DNA of 64,000 bases from Sabellastarte sp. h YS-2021 (taxonomy: Eukaryota; Annelida; Polychaeta; Sabellida; Sabellidae): assembly GCA_964017235.1 (NCBI GenBank), contig OZ024935.1:32281596-32345595 (forward strand), written 5' to 3'. Shown here in pieces: positions 50,397 to 63,361 of the stretch. The translations under genes and the position numbers were made by a program. Every line of letters begins with the position of its first letter. Positions within the stretch are counted from its first letter, which is position 1. Below the pieces are notes generated by a model that worked only from the letters and a program-made list of their open reading frames with translations, ran no database searches and was not told the origin of the DNA.

Positions 50397-53007
50397 AAAT
50401 AAGTCAAATATTGAGATGTAACGCTGGAATTTGGGTAGGACGTTAGTTTTGTGGCACTTGTGATTATAGCAATGATTTCAGACTTACATCTACATGGAAA
50501 ATTCATGTCACGACCTGTCCAAGTTCCCGGAGCACCGTTTTTCCTCCATAATTAAATCAAATATTGAGATGTAATGCTGAAATTTGGGCAGGACGTTAGA
50601 TTCATGTTACTGGTGATGATAGAATAGATTTCAGACTTACATCTATGTGGGAAACTAGTGTTGCGACCTGTCAAGGCTACATCGCCCAAGTACCCGGAGC
50701 GCCTTTTTTCCTCTGTAACTAAGTGAAATTTTGAGATGAAACCCTGGAATTTGGGCAGGAGATTAGTTTTGTGGCACTTGTATTATAGCAATGATTTCAG
50801 ACTTAAATCTACATGGGAAACTAGTGTCATGACCCGTCAAGGCTACATCGCCAAAGTACCTGGAGCGCTGTTTTTCCTCCAAAACTAAGTCAAATATTGA
50901 GATGTAATGCTGAAATTTGGGCTGGACGTTAGATTCATGTTACTGGTGATAATAGAAAAGATTTCAGACTTACATCTATGTGGGAAACTAGTGTCATGAC
51001 CTGTCAAGGCTACATCGCCCAAGTACCCGGAGCGCCTTTTTTCCTCTGTAAATAAGTCAAATATTGAGATGTAACGCTGGAATTTGGGTAGGACGTTAGT
51101 TTTGTGGCACTTGTGATTATAGCAATGATTTCAGACTTACATCTACATGGAAAATTCATGTCACGACCTGTCCAAGTTCCCGGAGCACCGTTTTTCCTCC
51201 ACAATTAAGTCAAATATTGAGATGTAATGCTGAAATTTGGGCAGGACGTTAGATTCATGTTACTGGTGATGATAGAAAAGATTTCAGACTTACATCTATG
51301 TGGGAAACCAGTGTTGCGAACTGTCAAGGCTACATCGCCCAAGTACCCGGAGCGCCTTTTTTCCTCTGTAACTAAGTGAAATTTTGAGATGAAACCCTGG
51401 AATTTGGGCAGGAGATTAGTTTTGTGGCACTTGTATTATAGCAATGATTTCAGACTTAAATCTACATGGGAAACTAGTGTCATGACCCGTCAAGGCTACA
51501 TCGCCAAAGTACCTGGAGCGCTGTTTTTCCTCCAAAACTAAGTCAAATATTGAGATGTAATGCTGAAATTTGGGCTGGACGTTAGATTCATGTTACTGGT
51601 CATAATAAAAAAGATTTCAGACTTACATCTATGTGGGAAACTAGTGTCACGACCTGTCAAGGCTACATCGCCCAAGTACCCGGAGCGCCTTTTTTCCTCT
51701 GTAAATAAGTCAAATATTGAGATGTAACGCTGGAATTTGGGTAGGACGTTAGTTTTGTGGCACTTGTGATTATAGCAATGATTTCAGACTTACATCTACA
51801 TGGAAAATTCATGTCACGACCTGTCCAAGTTCCCGGAGCACCGTTTTTCCTCCACAATTAAGTCAAATATTGAGATGTAATGCTGAAATTTGGGCAGGAC
51901 GTTAGATTCATGTTACTGGTGATGATAGAAAAGATTTCAGACTTACATCTATGTGGGAAACCAGTGTTGCGAACTGTCAAGGCTACATCGCCCAAGTACC
52001 CGGAGCGCCTTTTTTCCTCTGTAACTAAGTGAAATTTTGAGATGAAACCCTGGAATTTGGCCAGGACATTAGTTTTGTGGCACTTGTATTATAGCAATGA
52101 TTTCAGATTTAAATCTACATGGAAAACTAGTGTCATGACCCGTCAAGGCTACATCGCCAAAGTACCTGGAGCGCTGTTTTCCTCCAAAACTAAGTCAAAT
52201 ATTCAGATGTAATGCTGAAATTTGGGCTGGACGTTAGATTCATGTTACTGGTCATAATAGAAAAGATTTCAGACTTACATCTATGTGGGAAACTAGTGTC
52301 ACGACCTGTCAAGGCTACATCGCCCAAGTACCCGGACCGCCTTTTTTCCTCTGTAAATAAGTCAAATATTGAGATGTAACGCTGGAATTTAAGTAGGACG
52401 TTAGTTTTGTGGCACTTGTGATTATAGCAATGATTTCAGACTTACATCTACATGGAAAATTCATGTCACGACCTGTCCAAGTTCCCGGAGCACTGTTTTT
52501 CCTCCATAATTAAGTCAAATGTTGAGATGTAATGCTGAAATTTGGGCAGGACGTTAGATTCATGTTACTGGTGATGATACAATAGATTTCAGACTTACAT
52601 CTATGTGGGAAAATAGTGTTGCGACCTGTCAAGGCTACATCGCCCAAGTACCCGGAGCGCCTTTTTTCCTCTGTAACTAAGTGAAATTTTGAGATGAAAC
52701 CCTGGAATTTGGCCAGGACATTAGTTTTGTGGCACTTGTATTATAGCAATGATTTCAGACTTAAATCTACATGGGAAACTAGTGTCATGACCCGTCAAGG
52801 CTACATCGCCAAAGTACCTGGAGCGCTGTTTTTCCTCCAAAACTAAGTCAAATATTGAGATGTAATGCTGAAATTTGGGCTGGACGTTAGATTCATGTTA
52901 CTGGTCATAATAGAAAAGATTTCAGACTTACATCTATGTGGGAAACTAGTGTCACGACCTGTCAAGGCTACATCGCCCAAGTACCCGGAGCACCTTTTTT
53001 CCTCTGT
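50397..53007 (+). repeat. Region 2 block a-b-c-d, second copy (2611 bp)
   Basis: Tetramers are a 50397-51049, b 51050-51702, c 51703-52354 (652 bp) and d 52355-53007. All the markers of 44198-46808 are present at a constant offset of 6199 bp, including the one-base deletion in c and GATACAATAG in d. One difference seen is GCACTG in d (T at 52494) where the first copy has GCACCG. Confidence 0.93.
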
Positions 53008-53660
53008 AAATAAGTCAAATATTGAGATGTAACGCTGGAATTTGGGTAGGACGTTAGTTTTGTGGCACTTGTGATTATAGCAATGATTTCAGACTTACAT
53101 CTACATGGAAAATTCATGTCACGACCTGTCCAAGTTCCCGGAGCACCGTTTTTCCTCCATAATTAAGTCAAATATTGAGATGTAATGCTGAAATTTGGGC
53201 AGGACGTTAGATTCATGTTACTGGTGATGATAGAATAGATTTCAGACTTACATCTATGTGGGAAACTAGTGTTGCGACCTGTCAAGGCTACATCGCCCAA
53301 GTACCCGGAGCGCCTTTTTTCCTCTGTAACTAAGTGAAATTTTGAGATGAAACCCTGGAATTTGGGCAGGAGATTAGTTTTGTGGCACTTGTATTATAGC
53401 AATGATTTCAGACTTAAATCTACATGGGAAACTAGTGTCATGACCCGTCAAGGCTACATCGCCAAAGTACCTGGAGCGCTGTTTTTCCTCCAAAACTAAG
53501 TCAAATATTGAGATGTAATGCTGAAATTTGGGCTGGACGTTAGATTCATGTTACTGGTGATAATAGAAAAGATTTCAGACTTACATCTATGTGGGAAACT
53601 AGTGTCATGACCTGTCAAGGCTACATCGCCCAAGTACCCGGAGCGCCTTTTTTCCTCTGT
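53008..53660 (+). repeat. Tetramer e (653 bp)
   Basis: Markers are CCATAATTAAG, AGAATAG with TTGCGACC in B, GGGCAGGAGATT in C, and D with GATAATAG and CATGACCTG. It differs from tetramer a by AATTAAG instead of AATTAAATC. Further copies are at 54966, 58230 and 60796. Confidence 0.92.
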
Positions 53661-55618
53661 AAATAAGTCAAATATTGAGATGTAACGCTGGAATTTGGGT
53701 AGGACGTTAGTTTTGTGGCACTTGTGATTATAGCAATGATTTCAGACTTACATCTACATGGAAAATTCATGTCACGACCTGTCCAAGTTCCCGGAGCACC
53801 GTTTTTCCTCCACAATTAAGTCAAATATTGAGATGTAATGCTGAAATTTGGGCAGGACGTTAGATTCATGTTACTGGTGATGATAGAAAAGATTTCAGAC
53901 TTACATCTATGTGGGAAACCAGTGTTGCGAACTGTCAAGGCTACATCGCCCAAGTACCCGGAGCGCCTTTTTTCCTCTGTAACTAAGTGAAATTTTGAGA
54001 TGAAACCCTGGAATTTGGCCAGGACATTAGTTTTGTGGCACTTGTATTATAGCAATGATTTCAGATTTAAATCTACATGGAAAACTAGTGTCATGACCCG
54101 TCAAGGCTACATCGCCAAAGTACCTGGAGCGCTGTTTTCCTCCAAAACTAAGTCAAATATTCAGATGTAATGCTGAAATTTGGGCTGGACGTTAGATTCA
54201 TGTTACTGGTCATAATAGAAAAGATTTCAGACTTACATCTATGTGGGAAACTAGTGTCACGACCTGTCAAGGCTACATCGCCCAAGTACCCGGACCGCCT
54301 TTTTTCCTCTGTAAATAAGTCAAATATTGAGATGTAACGCTGGAATTTAAGTAGGACGTTAGTTTTGTGGCACTTGTGATTATAGCAATGATTTCAGACT
54401 TACATCTACATGGAAAATTCATGTCACGACCTGTCCAAGTTCCCGGAGCACCGTTTTTCCTCCATAATTAAGTCAAATGTTGAGATGTAATGCTGAAATT
54501 TGGGCAGGACGTTAGATTCATGTTACTGGTGATGATAGAATAGATTTCAGACTTACATCTATGTGGGAAAATAGTGTTGCGACCTGTCAAGGCTACATCG
54601 CCCAAGTACCCGGAGCGCCTTTTTTCCTCTGTAACTAAGTGAAATTTTGAGATGAAACCCTGGAATTTGGCCAGGACATTAGTTTTGTGGCACTTGTATT
54701 ATAGCAATGATTTCAGACTTAAATCTACATGGGAAACTAGTGTCATGACCCGTCAAGGCTACATCGCCAAAGTACCTGGAGCGCTGTTTTTCCTCCAAAA
54801 CTAAGTCAAATATTGAGATGTAATGCTGAAATTTGGGCTGGACGTTAGATTCATGTTACTGGTCATAATAGAAAAGATTTCAGACTTACATCTATGTGGG
54901 AAACTAGTGTCACGACCTGTCAAGGCTACATCGCCCAAGTACCCGGAGCACCTTTTTTCCTCTGTAAATAAGTCAAATATTGAGATGTAACGCTGGAATT
55001 TGGGTAGGACGTTAGTTTTGTGGCACTTGTGATTATAGCAATGATTTCAGACTTACATCTACATGGAAAATTCATGTCACGACCTGTCCAAGTTCCCGGA
55101 GCACCGTTTTTCCTCCATAATTAAGTCAAATATTGAGATGTAATGCTGAAATTTGGGCAGGACGTTAGATTCATGTTACTGGTGATGATAGAATAGATTT
55201 CAGACTTACATCTATGTGGGAAACTAGTGTTGCGACCTGTCAAGGCTACATCGCCCAAGTACCCGGAGCGCCTTTTTTCCTCTGTAACTAAGTGAAATTT
55301 TGAGATGAAACCCTGGAATTTGGGCAGGAGATTAGTTTTGTGGCACTTGTATTATAGCAATGATTTCAGACTTAAATCTACATGGGAAACTAGTGTCATG
55401 ACCCGTCAAGGCTACATCGCCAAAGTACCTGGAGCGCTGTTTTTCCTCCAAAACTAAGTCAAATATTGAGATGTAATGCTGAAATTTGGGCTGGACGTTA
55501 GATTCATGTTACTGGTGATAATAGAAAAGATTTCAGACTTACATCTATGTGGGAAACTAGTGTCATGACCTGTCAAGGCTACATCGCCCAAGTACCCGGA
55601 GCGCCTTTTTTCCTCTGT
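53661..55618 (+). repeat. c-d-e triplet (1958 bp)
   Basis: Tetramers are c 53661-54312 (652 bp), d 54313-54965 and e 54966-55618. The c starts 1958 bp after the previous c at 51703, so 51703-53660 and this block are adjacent tandem copies of the triplet. The d here has GATAGAATAG where the earlier d copies have GATACAATAG. Confidence 0.92.
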
Positions 55619-56271
55619 AAATAAGTCAAATATTGAGATGTAACGCTGGAATTTGGGTAGGACGTTAGTTTTGTGGCACTTGTGATTATAGCAATGATTT
55701 CAGACTTACATCTACATGGAAAATTCATGTCACGACCTGTCCAAGTTCCCGGAGCACCGTTTTTCCTCCACAATTAAGTCAAATATTGAGATGTAATGCT
55801 GAAATTTGGGCAGGACGTTAGATTCATGTTACTGGTGATGATAGAAAAGATTTCAGACTTACATCTATGTGGGAAACCAGTGTTGCGAACTGTCAAGGCT
55901 ACATCGCCCAAGTACCCGGAGCGCCTTTTTTCCTCTGTAACTAAGTGAAATTTTGAGATGAAACCCTGGATATTGGGCAGGAGATTAGTTTTGTGGCACT
56001 TGTATTATAGCAATGATTTCAGACTTAAATCTACATGGGAAACTAGTGTCATGACCCGTCAAGGCTACATCGCCAAAGTACCTGGAGCGCTGTTTTTCCT
56101 CCAAAACTAAGTCAAATATTGAGATGTAATGCTGAAATTTGGGCTGGACGTTAGATTCATGTTACTGGTGATAATAGAAAAGATTTCAGACTTACATCTA
56201 TGTGGGAAACTAGTGTCATGACCTGTCAAGGCTACATCGCCCAAGTACCCGGAGCGCCTTTTTTCCTCTGT
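55619..56271 (+). repeat. Tetramer f (653 bp)
   Basis: Markers are CCACAATT, AAACCAGTG with GCGAACTG in B, and GGATATTGGGCAGG in C. The D of this copy has GATAATAG and CATGACCTG, whereas the f copies at 58883 and 61449 have GGTCATAATAG and CACGACC. Confidence 0.91.
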
Positions 56272-56924
56272 AAATAAGTCAAATATTGAGATGTAACGCT
56301 GGAATTTGGGTAGGACGTTAGTTTTGTGGCACTTGTGATTATAGCAATGATTTCAGACTTACATCTACATGGAAAATTCATGTCACGACCTGTCCAAGTT
56401 CCCGGAGCACCGTTTTTCCTCCACAATTAAGTCAAATATTGAGATGTAATGCTGAAATTTGGGCAGGACGTTAGATTCATGTTACTGGTGATGATAGAAA
56501 AGATTTCAGACTTACATCTATGTGGGAAACCAGTGTTGCGAACTGTCAAGGCTACATCGCCCAAGTACCCGGAGCGCCTTTTTTCCTCTGTAACTAAGTG
56601 AAATTTTGTGATGAAACCCTGGAATTTGGGCAGGAGATTAGTTTTGTGGCACTTGTATTATAGCAATGATTTCAGACTTAAATCTACATGGGAAACTAGT
56701 GTCATGACCCGTCAAGGCTACATCGCCAAAGTACCTGGAGCGCTGTTTTTCCTCCAAAACTAAGTCAAATATTGAGATGTAATGCTGAAATTTGGGCTGG
56801 ACGTTAGATTCATGTTACTGGTCATAATAAAAAAGATTTCAGACTTACATCTATGTGGGAAACTAGTGTCACGACCTGTCAAGGCTACATCGCCCAAGTA
56901 CCCGGAGCGCCTTTTTTCCTCTGT
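56272..56924 (+). repeat. Tetramer b, third copy (653 bp)
   Basis: It has CCACAATT, AAACCAGTG, GGGCAGGAGATT and CATAATAAAAAAG as at 44851 and 51050. A private change in C gives ATTTTGTGATG (T at 56609). Confidence 0.92.
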
Positions 56925-58882
56925 AAATAAGTCAAATATTGAGATGTAACGCTGGAATTTGGGTAGGACGTTAGTTTTGTGGCACTTGTGATTATAGCAA
57001 TGATTTCAGACTTACATCTACATGGAAAATTCATGTCACGACCTGTCCAAGTTCCCGGAGCACCGTTTTTCCTCCACAATTAAGTCAAATATTGAGATGT
57101 AATGCTGAAATTTGGGCAGGACGTTAGATTCATGTTACTGGTGATGATAGAAAAGATTTCAGACTTACATCTATGTGGGAAACCAGTGTTGCGAACTGTC
57201 AAGGCTACATCGCCCAAGTACCCGGAGCGCCTTTTTTCCTCTGTAACTAAGTGAAATTTTGAGATGAAACCCTGGAATTTGGCCAGGACATTAGTTTTGT
57301 GGCACTTGTATTATAGCAATGATTTCAGATTTAAATCTACATGGAAAACTAGTGTCATGACCCGTCAAGGCTACATCGCCAAAGTACCTGGAGCGCTGTT
57401 TTCCTCCAAAACTAAGTCAAATATTCAGATGTAATGCTGAAATTTGGGCTGGACGTTAGATTCATGTTACTGGTCATAATAGAAAAGATTTCAGACTTAC
57501 ATCTATGTGGGAAACTAGTGTCACGACCTGTCAAGGCTACATCGCCCAAGTACCCGGACCGCCTTTTTTCCTCTGTAAATAAGTCAAATATTGAGATGTA
57601 ACGCTGGAATTTAAGTAGGACGTTAGTTTTGTGGCACTTGTGATTATAGCAATGATTTCAGACTTACATCTACATGGAAAATTCATGTCACGACCTGTCC
57701 AAGTTCCCGGAGCACCGTTTTTCCTCCATAATTAAGTCAAATGTTGAGATGTAATGCTGAAATTTGGGCAGGACGTTAGATTCATGTTACTGGTGATGAT
57801 AGAATAGATTTCAGACTTACATCTATGTGGGAAAATAGTGTTGCGACCTGTCAAGGCTACATCGCCCAAGTACCCGGAGCGCCTTTTTTCCTCTGTAACT
57901 AAGTGAAATTTTGAGATGAAACCCTGGAATTTGGCCAGGACATTAGTTTTGTGGCACTTGTATTATAGCAATGATTTCAGACTTAAATCTACATGGGAAA
58001 CTAGTGTCATGACCCGTCAAGGCTACATCGCCAAAGTACCTGGAGCGCTGTTTTTCCTCCAAAACTAAGTCAAATATTGAGATGTAATGCTGAAATTTGG
58101 GCTGGACGTTAGATTCATGTTACTGGTCATAATAGAAAAGATTTCAGACTTACATCTATGTGGGAAACTAGTGTCACGACCTGTCAAGGCTACATCGCCC
58201 AAGTACCCGGAGCGCCTTTTTTCCTCTGTAAATAAGTCAAATATTGAGATGTAACGCTGGAATTTGGGTAGGACGTTAGTTTTGTGGCACTTGTGATTAT
58301 AGCAATGATTTCAGACTTACATCTACATGGAAAATTCATGTCACGACCTGTCCAAGTTCCCGGAGCACCGTTTTTCCTCCATAATTAAGTCAAATATTGA
58401 GATGTAATGCTGAAATTTGGGCAGGACGTTAGATTCATGTTACTGGTGATGATAGAATAGATTTCAGACTTACATCTATGTGGGAAACTAGTGTTGCGAC
58501 CTGTCAAGGCTACATCGCCCAAGTACCCGGAGCGCCTTTTTTCCTCTGTAACTAAGTGAAATTTTGAGATGAAACCCTGGAATTTGGGCAGGAGATTAGT
58601 TTTGTGGCACTTGTATTATAGCAATGATTTCAGACTTAAATCTACATGGGAAACTAGTGTCATGACCCGTCAAGGCTACATCGCCAAAGTACCTGGAGCG
58701 CTGTTTTTCCTCCAAAACTAAGTCAAATATTGAGATGTAATGCTGAAATTTGGGCTGGACGTTAGATTCATGTTACTGGTGATAATAGAAAAGATTTCAG
58801 ACTTACATCTATGTGGGAAACTAGTGTCATGACCTGTCAAGGCTACATCGCCCAAGTACCCGGAGCGCCTTTTTTCCTCTGT
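56925..58882 (+). repeat. c-d-e triplet, third copy (1958 bp)
   Basis: Tetramers are c 56925-57576 (652 bp), d 57577-58229 and e 58230-58882. The d ends with GGAGCGCC instead of the GGAGCACC of earlier d copies, and has GATAGAATAG. Confidence 0.92.
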
Positions 58883-59535
58883 AAATAAGTCAAATATTGA
58901 GATGTAACGCTGGAATTTGGGTAGGACGTTAGTTTTGTGGCACTTGTGATTATAGCAATGATTTCAGACTTACATCTACATGGAAAATTCATGTCACGAC
59001 CTGTCCAAGTTCCCGGAGCACCGTTTTTCCTCCACAATTAAGTCAAATATTGAGATGTAATGCTGAAATTTGGGCAGGACGTTAGATTCATGTTACTGGT
59101 GATGATAGAAAAGATTTCAGACTTACATCTATGTGGGAAACCAGTGTTGCGAACTGTCAAGGCTACATCGCCCAAGTACCCGGAGCGCCTTTTTTCCTCT
59201 GTAACTAAGTGAAATTTTGAGATGAAACCCTGGATATTGGGCAGGAGATTAGTTTTGTGGCACTTGTATTATAGCAATGATTTCAGACTTAAATCTACAT
59301 GGGAAACTAGTGTCATGACCCGTCAAGGCTACATCGCCAAAGTACCTGGAGCGCTGTTTTTCCTCCAAAACTAAGTCAAATATTGAGATGTAATGCTGAA
59401 ATTTGGGCTGGACGTTAGATTCATGTTACTGGTCATAATAGAAAAGATTTCAGACTTACATCTATGTGGGAAACTAGTGTCACGACCTGTCAAGGCTACA
59501 TCGCCCAAGTACCCGGAGCGCCTTTTTTCCTCTGT
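58883..59535 (+). repeat. Tetramer f, second copy (653 bp)
   Basis: It has CCACAATT, AAACCAGTG, GGATATTGGG, GGTCATAATAG and CACGACC. It is followed by the deleted tetramer g, as is the f at 61449. Confidence 0.92.
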
Positions 59536-60142
59536 AAATAAGTCAAATATTGAGATGTAACGCTGGAATTTGGGTAGGACGTTAGTTTTGTGGCACTTGT
59601 GATTATAGCAATGATTTCAGACTTACATCTACATGGAAAATTCATGTCACGACCTGTCCAAGTGTAATGCTGAAATTTGGGCAGGACGTTAGATTCATGT
59701 TACTGGTGATGATAGAAAAGATTTCAGACTTACATCTATGTGGGAAACCAGTGTTGCGAACTGTCAAGGCTACATCGCCCAAGTACCCGGAGCGCCTTTT
59801 TTCCTCTGTAACTAAGTGAAATTTTGAGATGAAACCCTGGAATTTGGGCAGGAGATTAGTTTTGTGGCACTTGTATTATAGCAATGATTTCAGACTTAAA
59901 TCTACATAGGAAACTAGTGTCATGACCCGTCAAGGCTACATCGCCAAAGTACCTGGAGCGCTGTTTTTCCTCCAAAACTAAGTCAAATATTGAGATGTAA
60001 TGCTGAAATTTGGGCTGGACGTTAGATTCATGTTACTGGTCATAATAGAAAAGATTTCAGACTTACATCTATGTGGGAAACTAGTGTCACGACCTGTCAA
60101 GGCTACATCGCCCAAGTACCCGGAGCGCCTTTTTTCCTCTGT
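59536..60142 (+). repeat. Tetramer g with a 46-bp deletion at the A/B join (607 bp)
   Basis: A is normal up to CCTGTCCAAG at 59662 and continues directly with TGTAATGCTG of B. The last part of A and the first bases of B, including the usual AAGTCAAATATTGAGA block, are missing. B then has AAACCAGTG, and C carries a private CTACATAGG (A at 59908). The same deletion and the same private base occur 2566 bp further on, so this is one event later copied. Confidence 0.95.
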
Positions 60143-60795
60143 AATTAAGTCAAATATTGAGATGTAACGCTGGAATTTGGGTAGGACGTTAGTTTTGTGG
60201 CACTTGTGATTATAGCAATGATTTCAGACTTACATCTACATGGAAAATTCATGTCACGACCTGTCCAAGTTCCCGGAGCATCGTTTTTCATCCATAATTA
60301 AGTCAAATATTGAGATGTAATGCTGAAATTTGGGCAGGACGTTAGATTCATGTTACTGGTGATGATAGAATAGATTTCAGACTTACATCTATGTGGGAAA
60401 CTAGTGTTGCGACCTGTCAAGGCTACATCGCCCAAGTACCCGGAGCGCCTTTTTTCCTCTGTAACTAAGTGAAATTTTGAGATGAAACCCTGGAATTTGG
60501 CCAGGACATTAGTTTTGTGGCACTTGTATTATAGCAATGATTTCAGACTTAAATCTACATGGGAAACTAGTGTCATGACCCGTCAAGGCTACATCGCCAA
60601 AGTACCTGGAGCGCTGTTTTTCCTCCAAAACTAAGTCAAATATTGAGATGTAATGCTGAAATTTGGGCTGGACGTTAGATTCATGTTACTGGTCATAATA
60701 GAAAAGATTTCAGACTTACATCTATGTGGGAAACTAGTGTCACGACCTGTCAAGGCTACATCGCCCAAGTACCCGGAGCGCCTTTTTTCCTCTGT
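60143..60795 (+). repeat. Tetramer h (653 bp)
   Basis: A begins TAATTAAG instead of TAAATAAG and has GAGCATCG (T at 60281) and TTTCATCC (A at 60290). B has AGAATAG, C has GGCCAGGACATT and D has GGTCATAAT. Confidence 0.92.
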
Positions 60796-62101
60796 AAATA
60801 AGTCAAATATTGAGATGTAACGCTGGAATTTGGGTAGGACGTTAGTTTTGTGGCACTTGTGATTATAGCAATGATTTCAGACTTACATCTACATGGAAAA
60901 TTCATGTCACGACCTGTCCAAGTTCCCGGAGCACCGTTTTTCCTCCATAATTAAGTCAAATATTGAGATGTAATGCTGAAATTTGGGCAGGACGTTAGAT
61001 TCATGTTACTGGTGATGATAGAATAGATTTCAGACTTACATCTATGTGGGAAACTAGTGTTGCGACCTGTCAAGGCTACATCGCCCAAGTACCCGGAGCG
61101 CCTTTTTTCCTCTGTAACTAAGTGAAATTTTGAGATGAAACCCTGGAATTTGGGCAGGAGATTAGTTTTGTGGCACTTGTATTATAGCAATGATTTCAGA
61201 CTTAAATCTACATGGGAAACTAGTGTCATGACCCGTCAAGGCTACATCGCCAAAGTACCTGGAGCGCTGTTTTTCCTCCAAAACTAAGTCAAATATTGAG
61301 ATGTAATGCTGAAATTTGGGCTGGACGTTAGATTCATGTTACTGGTGATAATAGAAAAGATTTCAGACTTACATCTATGTGGGAAACTAGTGTCATGACC
61401 TGTCAAGGCTACATCGCCCAAGTACCCGGAGCGCCTTTTTTCCTCTGTAAATAAGTCAAATATTGAGATGTAACGCTGGAATTTGGGTAGGACGTTAGTT
61501 TTGTGGCACTTGTGATTATAGCAATGATTTCAGACTTACATCTACATGGAAAATTCATGTCACGACCTGTCCAAGTTCCCGGAGCACCGTTTTTCCTCCA
61601 CAATTAAGTCAAATATTGAGATGTAATGCTGAAATTTGGGCAGGACGTTAGATTCATGTTACTGGTGATGATAGAAAAGATTTCAGACTTACATCTATGT
61701 GGGAAACCAGTGTTGCGAACTGTCAAGGCTACATCGCCCAAGTACCCGGAGCGCCTTTTTTCCTCTGTAACTAAGTGAAATTTTGAGATGAAACCCTGGA
61801 TATTGGGCAGGAGATTAGTTTTGTGGCACTTGTATTATAGCAATGATTTCAGACTTAAATCTACATGGGAAACTAGTGTCATGACCCGTCAAGGCTACAT
61901 CGCCAAAGTACCTGGAGCGCTGTTTTTCCTCCAAAACTAAGTCAAATATTGAGATGTAATGCTGAAATTTGGGCTGGACGTTAGATTCATGTTACTGGTC
62001 ATAATAGAAAAGATTTCAGACTTACATCTATGTGGGAAACTAGTGTCACGACCTGTCAAGGCTACATCGCCCAAGTACCCGGAGCGCCTTTTTTCCTCTG
62101 T
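60796..62101 (+). repeat. e-f pair (1306 bp)
   Basis: Tetramers are e 60796-61448 and f 61449-62101. With the flanking g and h units they form the second round of an e-f-g-h repeat of 2566 bp, the first round being 58230-60795. Confidence 0.92.
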
Positions 62102-62708
62102 AAATAAGTCAAATATTGAGATGTAACGCTGGAATTTGGGTAGGACGTTAGTTTTGTGGCACTTGTGATTATAGCAATGATTTCAGACTTACATCTACAT
62201 GGAAAATTCATGTCACGACCTGTCCAAGTGTAATGCTGAAATTTGGGCAGGACGTTAGATTCATGTTACTGGTGATGATAGAAAAGATTTCAGACTTACA
62301 TCTATGTGGGAAACCAGTGTTGCGAACTGTCAAGGCTACATCGCCCAAGTACCCGGAGCGCCTTTTTTCCTCTGTAACTAAGTGAAATTTTGAGATGAAA
62401 CCCTGGAATTTGGGCAGGAGATTAGTTTTGTGGCACTTGTATTATAGCAATGATTTCAGACTTAAATCTACATAGGAAACTAGTGTCATGACCCGTCAAG
62501 GCTACATCGCCAAAGTACCTGGAGCGCTGTTTTTCCTCCAAAACTAAGTCAAATATTGAGATGTAATGCTGAAATTTGGGCTGGACGTTAGATTCATGTT
62601 ACTGGTCATAATAGAAAAGATTTCAGACTTACATCTATGTGGGAAACTAGTGTCACGACCTGTCAAGGCTACATCGCCCAAGTACCCGGAGCGCCTTTTT
62701 TCCTCTGT
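62102..62708 (+). repeat. Tetramer g, second copy of the 46-bp deletion (607 bp)
   Basis: The A/B junction CCAAG/TGTAATG is at 62228/62229, and the private CTACATAGG is at 62474. Both lie exactly 2566 bp after the first copy. Confidence 0.95.
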
Positions 62709-63361
62709 AATTAAGTCAAATATTGAGATGTAACGCTGGAATTTGGGTAGGACGTTAGTTTTGTGGCACTTGTGATTATAGCAATGATTTCAGACTTACA
62801 TCTACATGGAAAATTCATGTCACGACCTGTCCAAGTTCCCGGAGCATCGTTTTTCATCCATAATTAAGTCAAATATTGAGATGTAATGCTGAAATTTGGG
62901 CAGGACGTTAGATTCATGTTACTGGTGATGATAGAATAGATTTCAGACTTACATCTATGTGGGAAACTAGTGTTGCGACCTGTCAAGGCTACATCGCCCA
63001 AGTACCCGGAGCGCCTTTTTTCCTCTGTAACTAAGTGAAATTTTGAGATGAAACCCTGGAATTTGGGCAGGAGATTAGTTTTGTGGCACTTGTATTATAG
63101 CAATGATTTCAGACTTAAATCTACATGGGAAACTAGTGTCATGACCCGTCAAGGCTACATCGCCAAAGTACCTGGAGCGCTGTTTTTCCTCCAAAACTAA
63201 GTCAAATATTGAGATGTAATGCTGAAATTTGGGCTGGACGTTAGATTCATGTTACTGGTGATAATAGAAAAGATTTCAGACTTACATCTATGTGGGAAAC
63301 TAGTGTCATGACCTGTCAAGGCTACATCGCCCAAGTACCCGGAGCGCCTTTTTTCCTCTGT
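62709..63361 (+). repeat. Tetramer h/e (653 bp)
   Basis: A carries all the h markers (TAATTAAG, T at 62847, A at 62856). C and D are those of e (GGGCAGGAGATT, GATAATAG, CATGACCTG). The switch from h to e falls between the shared B and the start of C. Confidence 0.91.

Noticed and set aside
59655-59670. Assembly error at the 46-bp deletion
   Set aside because: The identical deletion with the same private neighbouring bases appears again 2566 bp away, which is easier to explain as a real duplicated deletion, although raw reads would be needed to exclude an error copied by the assembler.
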